NCBI GenBank assembly: GCA_021730905.1
Contig: JAKFYK010000003.1
Coordinates: 1-56,539 of the forward strand
Direction: 5' to 3'
Source of the DNA: Betaproteobacteria bacterium
GTDB lineage: Bacteria; Pseudomonadota; Gammaproteobacteria; Burkholderiales; SG8-41
DNA: 56,539 nt
Shown one piece after another: positions 26,007 to 34,168 of the stretch (position 1 is its first letter; each line of letters begins with the position of its first letter). The position numbers and the translations under genes were made by a program. The notes under the pieces were generated by a model. It had not been told where the DNA came from. It was given only the letters and a program-made list of their open reading frames with translations, and searched no databases.

Positions 26007-27419
26007 ATGGCAACGCGGCAAATCAAAATTCTCATGGTACTGTGCGCCATGCTGGCGCTGCCTGCAATGGCACAGGATCGCGCGCAGAAAGGCGCGTCCA
26101 GACCCGCTGCTGTGGCAACCGGCGAGCAACGGGTTGCGCTGGTCATCGGCAACAGCCAGTACAAAGACTCGCCGCTGCCCAATCCGGTCAACGACGCGCG
26201 CGCCATCGCCAAGTCGTTGTCCGAGTCGGGGTTCAAGGTCACGAAAAAAGAAAATATAGGCCAGAAGGAAATGCAACTCGCCATGCGCGAATTCGGCGAC
26301 GCTCTGAAAGGCGGCGGTGTCGGGTTGTTCTATTACGCGGGCCACGGCATGCAGGTCAAAGGCCGGAATTTCCTGATTCCGGTCGATGCGCAAATACAGC
26401 GTGAAGACGAAGTGGCTTACAACAGCGTCGATGCAGGCCAGGTGCTCGACAAGATGGAAGCGGCGAACAACCGGTTGAATATCGTAATCCTCGATGCATG
26501 CCGCAATAACCCATTCGCGCGCAGTTTTCGCTCCGGCGGCGCCGGTCTCGCACAAATGGATGCGCCGGTCGGCACGCTGATCGCTTTTGCCACCGCGCCC
26601 GGCTCGGTGGCGAGCGACGGCGAGGGCCAGAACGGCCTCTACACCCAGCATCTGCTGCAATCGATGCAGAAGCCCGGCATCAAGATCGAGGACGTGTTCA
26701 AGAATGTCCGCGCCAGCGTGCGCAAGGATTCGGGCGGCAAGCAGATACCATGGGAGAGCACATCGCTGGAGGGCGATTTTATTTTCGTGCCGCAGCCGCC
26801 GGCACAAGTCGCTATGGTAAGTGCGCCCCGGAGTCCTGCGGCCAAGATCGACAATATTCCCATGCCGCAGTTGAAAGTGGGTGACGCATGGAATTACCAG
26901 TTGATCGATATGCTGAGCGGATCGGTAACGGAGAAATTCACACGCCGGCTCACGGATGTCACTGCTGATGAACTGCGCTTCGGCGGCTATATCACGGACA
27001 AGTCGTTGAACGTGTTGCGCCGGGTGCGCGACGGCAAAATCGTTCAAACCTGGTCACCCAGACGGGTGACCCTGGAGTTTCCCTTGCAGACCGGCAAGAC
27101 CTGGTCGGGAACGGCCGTGCTCGACACCAACCGCCTGACATCGGAACACGCATTCACGTTCAAGGTCGTCCGTCAGGAGCAAGTCATCGTACCGGCCGGC
27201 GTATTCGATACCCTGCGCGTGGAGGGAACCACAAAATACAAGTCAAAACTGAAAAAGGAAGGCACCAGCGGCGAAGGCATCAACACTTTCCGCTACTGGT
27301 ACAGTCCCGTGGTCGAGAACAACGTCGCCCTCGAATTCGAAGAAACCAACTGGAAGGGGGTTATATCCAGGAAAGAACGTCTCGAACTGCTGTCGTTTAA
27401 CCGCGACGGCAAGAAGTAG
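26007..27419 (+). CDS. secreted caspase-like (peptidase C14) protein
   Basis: This 470-residue protein has a signal peptide (residues 1-22, cleavage after AMAQ). A caspase p20-like domain follows from about 41 to 275, with His113 in YYAGHGMQ and Cys165 in LDACRNNPF as the catalytic dyad. The segment VGDAWNYQLIDM (about 290) begins a second domain of about 180 residues containing FPLQTGKTW and FRYWYSP, which resembles modules of bacterial outer-membrane or lipoprotein-type proteins. Bacterial metacaspase-like proteins cleave after basic residues, and this one probably acts in the periplasm. It is transcribed away from the dienelactone hydrolase operon. A small gene follows after 21 bases. Confidence 0.85.
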   Translation: MATRQIKILMVLCAMLALPAMAQDRAQKGASRPAAVATGEQRVALVIGNSQYKDSPLPNPVNDARAIAKSLSESGFKVTKKENIGQKEMQLAMREFGDALKGGGVGLFYYAGHGMQVKGRNFLIPVDAQIQREDEVAYNSVDAGQVLDKMEAANNRLNIVILDACRNNPFARSFRSGGAGLAQMDAPVGTLIAFATAPGSVASDGEGQNGLYTQHLLQSMQKPGIKIEDVFKNVRASVRKDSGGKQIPWESTSLEGDFIFVPQPPAQVAMVSAPRSPAAKIDNIPMPQLKVGDAWNYQLIDMLSGSVTEKFTRRLTDVTADELRFGGYITDKSLNVLRRVRDGKIVQTWSPRRVTLEFPLQTGKTWSGTAVLDTNRLTSEHAFTFKVVRQEQVIVPAGVFDTLRVEGTTKYKSKLKKEGTSGEGINTFRYWYSPVVENNVALEFEETNWKGVISRKERLELLSFNRDGKK

Positions 27420-27440
27420 CCTGCTAACGGGAGAATACGG

Positions 27441-27644
27441 ATGGCAAAGCTGCGGGTGGCAAAAAGCTTTATCGAGTATCAGTTGTTTGGCGGCGCGTTA
27501 AGTCCCGTCAGCATCGATAATATTCACATGTCGGTGGACGGCTATATCGTGTTCGACATCTCCGGCGGCTGCGTTCCCGATGTGGAATGGGTGAGCAGCA
27601 TCGTTTCGGAACCCGACAAGAAACTGGCGTTCATGCCGGACTAG
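27441..27644 (+). CDS. small conserved-looking protein, 67 residues
   Basis: The frame starts at ATG 27441 with GGGAGA eight bases ahead, 21 bases after the caspase gene, and encodes a compact beta-rich peptide (FIEYQLFGGALSPVSIDNIH, then DGYIVFDISGG). The codon composition matches neighbouring genes. No signal peptide or named domain was recognised. Placement suggests co-transcription with the caspase-like gene; a role as partner or inhibitor would be speculation. Confidence 0.55.
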   Translation: MAKLRVAKSFIEYQLFGGALSPVSIDNIHMSVDGYIVFDISGGCVPDVEWVSSIVSEPDKKLAFMPD

Positions 27645-27653
27645 CTTCCCTGC

Positions 27654-28877
27654 TCAAAAACTTTTCGCCTGCAGCATATTTTTCGCGTGCGGCGATTTGC
27701 GCTGATCCCACGGGTGCGCGCGCGCCACCTCCTCGTTCAGGGCCGTGCCCCAGCCCGGCCCCTTGGGTATGGTCATGTGGCCGTTGATGATTTCCGGCGC
27801 GTGAGTGACGAGTTCGTCTTTCCACGGCACATCATCGATGTCGATCTCCATGATGCGCACGTTGCCCAGCGTCGCGCACAAGGCGGCGCTCATGTGCGTC
27901 GAAAGATGGCTGTAGTGATTGTGGGGTGCTACGTTGCATTGAAACGCTGCCGCAAGATCACCCACCTTTTTACCCTGCACGATGCCGTTCCACGGCACAT
28001 CGAGCATATACATGTCAGCGGCGTTACGCTGGAAAAACGGCAGATAGCCGTTCATGTGTATCAGCGTTTCGCCGGTACAGATGCGTGTGCTGGTCGATTG
28101 CTTGATCTGCGCCAGCGCGTCGGGATTGGTGGTATCGATTTCCAGCCAGTGCAGATTGAACGGCTCCAGCGCTTTGGCGATGCGCATGCACGCTTCCGGC
28201 TTGAAATGCCAGTTGAGGTCGAGATTGATGTCGACGTCCGGCCCTACCGCGTCGCGCAGCGTGCCGATGTGTTTTTCGATGTGCTTGATGAGTCCGTTCG
28301 GCGCCCATTCGTCAGCCGGTCCCATGGTGACGCCAAAACCGCCGAAGCCGCTGAACCAGGTGCCGTCCTTGCCCGGCATCACGATATTGGTCTTGAGCGC
28401 AGTGAAACCGCGCGCGACGACTTCCTTGCCGAGCGCGGTGACATCGGCCCAGCTCTTGATCGGCGGCGCGCCGACCAGATCGTGATGGCGCACGCGCGTG
28501 GTGCCGCAATGCGACCAATAGAGCCGCACGGTATCGCGCGTCGGCCCGCCCAGGAGTTCCGTCACCGAAATACCGCGCGCGCGCGCCGCGATATCCACCA
28601 GCGCGCACTCGATGCCGGCCATGGCCCGTGCCGCGATGCCGCCGGAGCTGGAGCGCGTCATGCGTGCCATGTCGATGAAGCGCGCCTCGTACGCACGCGG
28701 ATCCTGCCCGATGAGCACGACTGCAAAATCTCGCACCATGCCCTCAACCGCATGCGGCACGCGCGTGTCCGAACACTCGCCCCAGCCGGTGATGCCTTCA
28801 TCGGTTTCGACTTTGACATAGGTCCACGCGCGCCAGCCGCCATCGACAATAAATGTTTCCAGTTTGCTGATCTTCAC
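27654..28877 (-). CDS. mandelate racemase/muconate lactonising enzyme family protein (1)
   Basis: This 407-residue enolase-superfamily enzyme has the N-terminal capping domain (WTYVKVETDEGITGWGE) and a barrel with VDINLDLNWHFKPE as first metal-ligand strand. Later motifs are EIDTTNPD, CTGETLIH and NVAPHNHYSHLST, the His region matching D-galactonate-dehydratase-like acid-sugar dehydratases. The reaction is probably loss of water from a sugar acid after proton abstraction. The start is GTG at 28877 with GAGGGGA ahead; upstream codons of the open frame are non-coding. It is convergent with the small gene at 27441, separated by nine bases, and follows a Bug gene on the same strand. Confidence 0.88.
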   Translation of the reverse strand: MKISKLETFIVDGGWRAWTYVKVETDEGITGWGECSDTRVPHAVEGMVRDFAVVLIGQDPRAYEARFIDMARMTRSSSGGIAARAMAGIECALVDIAARARGISVTELLGGPTRDTVRLYWSHCGTTRVRHHDLVGAPPIKSWADVTALGKEVVARGFTALKTNIVMPGKDGTWFSGFGGFGVTMGPADEWAPNGLIKHIEKHIGTLRDAVGPDVDINLDLNWHFKPEACMRIAKALEPFNLHWLEIDTTNPDALAQIKQSTSTRICTGETLIHMNGYLPFFQRNAADMYMLDVPWNGIVQGKKVGDLAAAFQCNVAPHNHYSHLSTHMSAALCATLGNVRIMEIDIDDVPWKDELVTHAPEIINGHMTIPKGPGWGTALNEEVARAHPWDQRKSPHAKNMLQAKSF

Positions 28878-28982
28878 TAAATTCCCCTCGGGTTTGATTG
28901 CCGGATTGTATGGGCAAAACCGATTCGCTGTTTCATGATTGCGTGCAAGGGTGCGGTGTTTGCACATTGTGGATACGCGCTC

Positions 28983-29120
28983 ACCGCGGGCACTGATTTC
29001 ACCGGACGCGAGATCGCGAAAATCATCACCGGAGCACTCGGACAGCAGGTGGTGGTCGATCGTCGGCCCGGTGCGGCTGCCACGCTGGGGCGTGGACTCA
29101 TTGCCGTAGTCACGGCATCG
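28983..29120 (+). pseudogene. internal fragment of a Bug/TctC gene
   Basis: On the plus strand the frame reads TAGTDFTGREIAKIITGALG followed by QQVVVDRRPGAAATLGRGL. This is the characteristic first ligand-loop region of Bug proteins, compared with GQQVVIDNRPGASGIVG in the intact gene at 40116. Neither the signal peptide upstream nor the PDGYT region and the rest of the protein downstream is present. It is oriented opposite to, and ends exactly at, the stop codon of the Bug gene 29122-30138, so it looks like debris from a rearrangement. Confidence 0.75.
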
Positions 29121-29121
29121 A

Positions 29122-30138
29122 CTATTGCTGCACCGGCACCTTCGCCTCGCGCAGATTCTGTGCGTAGCGTTTCAATTCCGCATCGACAAACACACGAAAT
29201 TCCTCCGGCGTGCTGCCGACCGGGTAAAACGCCGCCGCATCCAGAAAGTCGATCATCTTCGGCGTCTTCAGTGCTGCGCTTACCGCAGCCTGAAGCCTGT
29301 TGACGATAGCGGGCGGCGTTTTCGCCGGCGCAAACCACGCATTCCAGGTGAAATCGACGATGTAGTCCGGCACGCCGGATTCGGAGATCAAGGGCACATC
29401 GGGCATGCGGCCATAGCGCTTGGAGCCGGTAAATCCGAGCGCGCGCAAGCGCCCGGACTGCACATGCACCGCCGAGCCGGTGGGCGGTGAAAACGTGACA
29501 TCCACTTCGCCGGCCATCACCGCATTCACCGCATCGCTGCCGCCGCGATACGAGATATGGCGCAATTGCAGGCCCGCGCGCAGCTTGAAAAGCTCCGCCG
29601 CAAGCGTGGTAGTGCCGCCCACCGGCGGCGCGCTGTAGCTGAGCGATTTCTGTTTTGCCAGCGCGATGAATTCCTTGACGGTCTTCACCGGCAGCGAAGG
29701 ATTCACCAGCATCAGATAGCCCACGCCGGCAGCCACGCAAGTCACCGGCACAAAATCCCTGCGCACATCGTACGGAAGATTCTTGTGCACCAGGGAATTG
29801 AGCAGGAATGCCGGCGCCGTATGCAGCAGCGTGTAGCCGTCGGGCGCGGCATTGCCGACGATGCCCGCGGCGATGATGCCGTTCGCGCCCGCGCGGTTGT
29901 CGATGATGAAATTCTGGCCCAGAAGATTTTCCGCCTCGCGCGTGACGGCACGCGCGATAAGATCAGGACTGCTGCTGGCCGGGGATGCCACCACCGCGCG
30001 GATGGGGCGCGCCGGAAATGACTGATCTTTAGCCTCTTTCCCTTTTGCAGGCGTGGCGCTCTGTGCGCCGGGAATCACCGCCGTGAGCGCGCCCGTGAGC
30101 ATGATCGGGAACACAACAACCTTCGGTATGCGTCGCAT
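29122..30138 (-). CDS. Bug/TctC-family periplasmic solute-binding protein (6)
   Basis: This 338-residue protein has a signal peptide, a charged linker (GKEAKD), and then FPARPIRAVVASPASSSPD, where the usual Gly-Gly turn is replaced by serines. IIDNRAGANGIIA, APDGYTLL and HISYRGGSDAV follow. The altered first loop, which contacts ligand in Bug structures, suggests a different ligand class. GGAGGAG precedes the ATG at 30138. It lies between the bicupin gene (84 bases upstream) and the enolase-superfamily gene, probably in one transcript. The ligand is unknown. Confidence 0.9.
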   Translation of the reverse strand: MRRIPKVVVFPIMLTGALTAVIPGAQSATPAKGKEAKDQSFPARPIRAVVASPASSSPDLIARAVTREAENLLGQNFIIDNRAGANGIIAAGIVGNAAPDGYTLLHTAPAFLLNSLVHKNLPYDVRRDFVPVTCVAAGVGYLMLVNPSLPVKTVKEFIALAKQKSLSYSAPPVGGTTTLAAELFKLRAGLQLRHISYRGGSDAVNAVMAGEVDVTFSPPTGSAVHVQSGRLRALGFTGSKRYGRMPDVPLISESGVPDYIVDFTWNAWFAPAKTPPAIVNRLQAAVSAALKTPKMIDFLDAAAFYPVGSTPEEFRVFVDAELKRYAQNLREAKVPVQQ

Positions 30139-30221
30139 GGCCTGCTCCTCCCCCGACACCACGTTGCCGAATCTCCGCCACCCGCTGACTCGCACCCTGC
30201 CAAACAGTTTCGACGCGCCGC

Positions 30222-31391
30222 CTACGCCTTCCCGTCATGCGTGGCTATGGCTACAGTCGCCGGTTTGCCGGAACGATTGCTCCACGCATGGTTGGTGCCA
30301 CGTTGCACGATGAAATCGCCAGTCTTAAGCAGAACTTCCTGCGTATCAAGCACCAGCACGATTTCGCCTTCGGTGACAATGCCGAATTCGAGCGTGCGCG
30401 TTTTCTGCATGTAAGGATGCCGCGCAGTGGCTGAATAGGTCGATGCGCCCGGCGAACCCATCGCCTTGAAAAACGCCCTCACTTCGGCCTCGCCGACCTT
30501 GCCTTTCCACGCCGCGTCCGGCGGAAACGTCACCACGTTCAGCACCGATCCGTTCGGCGGCGGCTCCATGCTGTGCGGCAGGTGCAGGGTTTCGAGCACG
30601 ATTTTCGCGGGAAAGCCATCGGTAACCCACATGCGCTGCGAGGCATAGCCGGGACGCGCCGGATCCACGCGCACGTCCGGCGTCGGCCCGTCGCTCACCA
30701 GCGTGGATTTGTTCGGCTCGCGATCCATGCACACGATGCGCCGCGCCGGCTTCACGCCCGGCGGCAGCTTGCGATTCAGGTCGCCAACCAGAATCTTGTC
30801 GTTGCCCTGCGCCAGCCCGACCGGACCGTCGACAAACTTTGCGGCGATCATGTCAAACGCAATGCGCCCGCCTTCCGGCATGCGGCTCGACCACTGATGC
30901 CACGCGCCGACGTCGATCACCACGTCGCCAGGCTTCCAATCCACTTCGCAATCATCCAGCACCAGCTTGCGCGAACCATCGATGATGATGGCGTAATCGA
31001 CCGTTTCTGTTTTGTGCATGCCGCCCTGATAGTAGGCCATGCCGCCGCGGTCCCAGCGGCGTGTGAGTTCATGCTCCACCGGCGCATGCGGCTTGACGAT
31101 GTGCGTGTCTTTTTCCGGATCGTAATCGGCGGGTTTTCCAACGCCCTGCACCACGCGCCAGTGCCCGCCGCCTTTCGGACCGGGAAAATCGTAATCGAGA
31201 CTGCCGTCATCGGTGTTGCCCGATAGCGGCGCGGGGGTTTCGTTCCACACCCAGAAATCGATCCAGCCACCTCCGGGTATCGGTCCAGGATTCATGTCGG
31301 GCGCCGGCCCATCCCACATCACCCTGGATTTGCCGCGCTCGTCGTTGCCGGTGACCACGCGCCGTATCGGTTTCAAGCCATCTTGTGCCAT
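30222..31391 (-). CDS. bicupin protein
   Basis: This 389-residue protein has two cupin halves. The first (residues 1-215) begins RRVVTGNDERGKSRVMWDGP and contains MHKTETVDYAIIIDGSRKLV and VGAWHQW. The second (about 225-389) begins ARRIVCMDREPNKSTLVSDG and contains MQKTRTLEFGIVTEGEIVLV and RGTNHAWSNRS. Each half resembles the single cupin at 22526, so the gene arose by tandem fusion. In the second half the metal-site His of MHKTE is replaced by Gln (MQKTR), so only the first half may bind metal in the usual way. The start has GGGAGGAG. A decayed copy of its first codons lies at 32111-32188. Confidence 0.85.
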   Translation of the reverse strand: MAQDGLKPIRRVVTGNDERGKSRVMWDGPAPDMNPGPIPGGGWIDFWVWNETPAPLSGNTDDGSLDYDFPGPKGGGHWRVVQGVGKPADYDPEKDTHIVKPHAPVEHELTRRWDRGGMAYYQGGMHKTETVDYAIIIDGSRKLVLDDCEVDWKPGDVVIDVGAWHQWSSRMPEGGRIAFDMIAAKFVDGPVGLAQGNDKILVGDLNRKLPPGVKPARRIVCMDREPNKSTLVSDGPTPDVRVDPARPGYASQRMWVTDGFPAKIVLETLHLPHSMEPPPNGSVLNVVTFPPDAAWKGKVGEAEVRAFFKAMGSPGASTYSATARHPYMQKTRTLEFGIVTEGEIVLVLDTQEVLLKTGDFIVQRGTNHAWSNRSGKPATVAIATHDGKA

Positions 31392-31467
31392 TGTTTTTCT
31401 CCTCCCTGAAGGAGCGGTGAAGTTTACTCCGACTGACTTATCGCAATCGACAATACCGTGTTTTATG

Positions 31468-31486
31468 CAAGTGTTTGTTCTTATTA
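31468..31486 (+). repeat. possible diverged copy of the AT-rich motif
   Basis: The plus strand reads CAAGTGTTTGTTCTTATTA, resembling the T-rich strand of the recurrent intergenic motif with several substitutions. It lies in the gap between the bicupin start and the secreted hypothetical gene. Similarity is weaker than for the other copies and could be chance. Confidence 0.3.
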
Positions 31487-31562
31487 ATCACCCATGGCGA
31501 AAAAGAAATTGCTACTGGTACCTTTTGCGCCGCTTTTTTACGTCACGCCAGCGATATAAAGA

Positions 31563-32066
31563 TCAGGGCAACGGAAGGCTCGGCCGCCACACCCGCACGA
31601 TTTCCGACACCTGCACGGGGTTCACCGAGCGCACGCCGAATTCTTTCGTTACAAAACAGGGCCGGTCGATGAATCCGCCTCCCCAGTTCCACGCCGAGAC
31701 TTCGGTTCTGGCAGCGACGCCATTGGCATTGCGGATAACGGACTCCACATAGCCGGCCTTCAGGCCTTCGGGCGCGACGCGGAGCCGCACAACAACGATG
31801 TCGCCAACCTGCACCTGACTCGGCTCGACGTTGCCGCGCCACTGCGTCGGCGAACCTTGCTGCAGATTCTCCACACGCGTGGCGATGTAATTGCGCGTAT
31901 AGCCCTGCTTCTCGATCCATTTCGCACAGTCGGCCTCGAACTTGCCTTCCTGGGCGTGACTCGTTCGCGGCCAAGTCGCTGCCGACAGGCACAGCATCGA
32001 CAGCAGCCACGCCAGCACCATGCGTGCGCTCAGGCTTGCTGTGATTGAATGCCGAAGACCGGTCAT
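31563..32066 (-). CDS. secreted protein of unknown function
   Basis: This 167-residue protein starts at ATG 32066 (AAGGG eleven bases upstream) with a signal peptide of about 38 residues ending TSHAQ. The mature part has DCAKWIEKQGYTRNYIATRV, then VGDIVVVRLRVAPEGLKAGY and NWGGGFIDRPCFV with two cysteines that may form a disulfide. No family was recognised. An alternative ATG 16 codons upstream lies within the cupin remnant and is unlikely. It is on the same strand as the bicupin gene 171 bases further on. Confidence 0.6.
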   Translation of the reverse strand: MTGLRHSITASLSARMVLAWLLSMLCLSAATWPRTSHAQEGKFEADCAKWIEKQGYTRNYIATRVENLQQGSPTQWRGNVEPSQVQVGDIVVVRLRVAPEGLKAGYVESVIRNANGVAARTEVSAWNWGGGFIDRPCFVTKEFGVRSVNPVQVSEIVRVWRPSLPLP

Positions 32067-32110
32067 GTCAGAACATACCCTTCGAGAAAGGAAGGAAGAA
32101 GGCGGGCCCA

Positions 32111-32188
32111 TCACACCATTCCGGATTTGCCGCGCTCGTCGTTACCCGTGACCACGTGCCGAATGGGTTTGAGGCCTTGTTGTGGCAT
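32111..32188 (-). pseudogene. decayed head of a second bicupin gene
   Basis: The minus strand from ATG 32188 encodes MPQQGLKPIRHVVTGNDERG, then KSGMV and a stop. The intact bicupin starts MAQDGLKPIRRVVTGNDERG and continues KSRVMWDGP. After the 22nd codon a small deletion shifts the frame, although GATGGGCC is still recognisable downstream. The rest of the gene has been lost and a secreted hypothetical gene lies beyond. The remnant and the intact gene are in the same orientation about 800 bases apart, as expected after a tandem duplication. Confidence 0.8.
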
Positions 32189-32328
32189 GTTACTTCCGTC
32201 TGCAATGGAACGATCTTTTTGAATAGTGGCCCGGTGGCGGCGGGAAATCAACCGTCAATGGGAAGCGACTCGACATGATCTTGTTTTTACGCCATATTTC
32301 GTGAACGTACATTGAGGAAAGCCAGATC

Positions 32329-33738
32329 ATGATCACGAACCCGCCGCGCAGCTACGACCCGCGCACGTTCAAAGCGCTGACATTTCACGACGTCATACCG
32401 CGTTTTCGCGAAGGCTCGGATACGCCGCGCGCCTATCTCGAACGTTGTCTCGCAACCATCGACGCACGCGAGCCGGCAGTAAAAGCTTTCGTCGTGCGCA
32501 ACGATGCCAATGCCCGCGCAGCAGCAGATGCCAGCAGCGCGCGCTGGAAAGCAGGCACTCCGTTATCCGCAATCGATGGCATGCCCATCGCCATCAAGGA
32601 TCTCCTCGAAACCAAAGACATGCCCACAGAGATGGGGTGCGAGGCGTACCGCGGCAATGTCACCAACCGCGACAACGCCGCGGTGTGGGCGCTGCGTCAG
32701 GCCGGCGCGGTAATCATCGGCAAAACGGTAACAGCGGAACTCGGCGGCACGCATCCGGGCCCAACCACCAACCCGTTCGATGCGGCATGCACGCCAGGTG
32801 GATCTTCTTCCGGCTCTGCGGCCGCAGTCGCCTCGCGCATGGTCCCGGCGGCACTCGGCACGCAGGTCGGCGGCTCCGTCATTCGCCCAGCGGCTTTCTG
32901 CGGCAACATCGCGTTAAAACCGACGCAGGGCGCGATCAATCGCGGCGAACGCCAAACCACCAGCATGAGCACCACCGGCGTACACGCCGGCTGCATCGAA
33001 GATATGTGGCAGGTCGCGATCGAGATCGCACGCCGCGCTGGCGGCGACCCGGGCAAGTTGGGACTGTTCGGTCCGGCCGTGCCGCCCGAGGCAACCAAGC
33101 CGCAACAACTTATCGTTGTGGAATCCGCAGGCTGGTCCGGGTTGGACGCGGCAAGTCGCGCGGCTTTTGAAGCGCTGCTGGAGAAACTTGCCCGCGCCGG
33201 CATCACGCTGCTGCGTCGCAAGGATCACGCGTGGATCGAAGCACTGGAACAATCCATACGCAACGCCAGCGACATCGCCAACACCATCACCGCTTGGGAA
33301 AACCGCTGGTACCAAAGCGCTCTGGTCGAACTAAAACCGCAGGGGGTCAGCGCGCGGCTCAAAGCTACGGTGAAAAAGGCTGAAGCGATGTCCCCCGAAG
33401 ACTACCGGAGCCTCCTGCTCCAGCGCGCCGCGGCACAACAATGTCACCAGGCGTTGGCGCCGCTCGCCGATGCGATCATCATGCTGTCATGCCAGGGACC
33501 AGCGCCGCTATGGCCGGGTGACGTGCCTGGCCAGCCGCTGGCACCGCGCCCTACCGGTGACTCCGTATTCAACACGCCCAGTTCGATGCTGCACGCGCCG
33601 TGCGTCACCCTGCCGCTGCTGGGCGTGAATGGCATGCCGGTCGGTGTGCAGTTGATGGGCCAGCAGCACGAGGATGCGCGCATCACCACCATGGCGCGCT
33701 GGATGCAGCAAGCCATTTCGCCGGTGGTGATGCCTTAG
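32329..33738 (+). CDS. amidase signature family protein
   Basis: This 469-residue enzyme has the Ser-cisSer-Lys catalytic apparatus: Lys90 in PIAIKD, the Gly/Ser-rich GGSSSGSAAAVAS at 157-169 with the cis-Ser, and the nucleophile Ser183 in QVGGSVIRPA. The family contains amide hydrolases such as GatA, FAAH and indoleacetamide hydrolase. In the FAAH/GatA relatives I remember, the loop after GGS reads IR, whereas here it reads VIRP, a common bacterial amidase variant. The substrate is unknown. Its TAG stop overlaps the outer end of the inverted-repeat element at 33737. Confidence 0.9.
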   Translation: MITNPPRSYDPRTFKALTFHDVIPRFREGSDTPRAYLERCLATIDAREPAVKAFVVRNDANARAAADASSARWKAGTPLSAIDGMPIAIKDLLETKDMPTEMGCEAYRGNVTNRDNAAVWALRQAGAVIIGKTVTAELGGTHPGPTTNPFDAACTPGGSSSGSAAAVASRMVPAALGTQVGGSVIRPAAFCGNIALKPTQGAINRGERQTTSMSTTGVHAGCIEDMWQVAIEIARRAGGDPGKLGLFGPAVPPEATKPQQLIVVESAGWSGLDAASRAAFEALLEKLARAGITLLRRKDHAWIEALEQSIRNASDIANTITAWENRWYQSALVELKPQGVSARLKATVKKAEAMSPEDYRSLLLQRAAAQQCHQALAPLADAIIMLSCQGPAPLWPGDVPGQPLAPRPTGDSVFNTPSSMLHAPCVTLPLLGVNGMPVGVQLMGQQHEDARITTMARWMQQAISPVVMP

Positions 33739-34150
33739 AGTGCATTTCAGAATGAAACCCATGCGTCGTTGTGTCCAAAATCGGTGGTGGCGCGAAGGAC
33801 TCGGAAGCTCATATCAAGAATATGAGCGACGAGTCCGACAAAGCGTCCCGCGCAGGGCGGAGCAGGTTCCAAGTGCGCAGCACTTGGATGCGACCCCGGA
33901 GCGGGACACTGGCGTGCCACCACGCGCGGGCCTCTCGCGTGCCTGCGCGGTCGCATCCCGCAAGCGGGGTCCCTGCTCCGCGCTCCGGCATGCCGCCGAT
34001 TTTGGACACAACCCGCAGGGCTGGCGCGAGTTTTGCCCCAGGGCTTTGTCGCACGGCTTGCGAATATTCTCGATATTCACTGCGCCGCGCTTCGCGCCCT
34101 GAAGCAAAATCGTGCCAGCGACGCATGGGTTTCATTCTGAAATGCACTCT
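33737..34150. repeat. 414-bp element with 32-bp terminal inverted repeats
   Basis: Bases 33737-33768 and 34119-34150 are perfect inverted copies of each other over 32 bases, beginning AGAGTGCATTTCAG. Inside, the two arms are diverged inverted copies. TTGTGTCCAAAATCGG (33769-33784) recurs inverted at 33996-34011, GGATGCGACC and CGACAAAGC recur, and each arm has a small hairpin: GCTCATAT/ATATGAGC near 33809-33829, and GAATAT/ATATTC near 34063-34079. No gene of good quality is present; short frames on opposite strands share FRMKPMRR simply because of the inversion. It resembles a MITE or other non-autonomous repeat. Confidence 0.8.
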
Positions 34151-34168
34151 CAGCGCCTTGGCTACTCC

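Noticed and set aside
25887..27047. 386-codon minus-strand open frame
   Set aside because: It is antisense to the caspase-like gene, whose catalytic motifs and signal peptide are convincing.
27687..28880. 397-codon plus-strand open frame
   Set aside because: It is antisense to the enolase-superfamily gene and has typical shadow composition.
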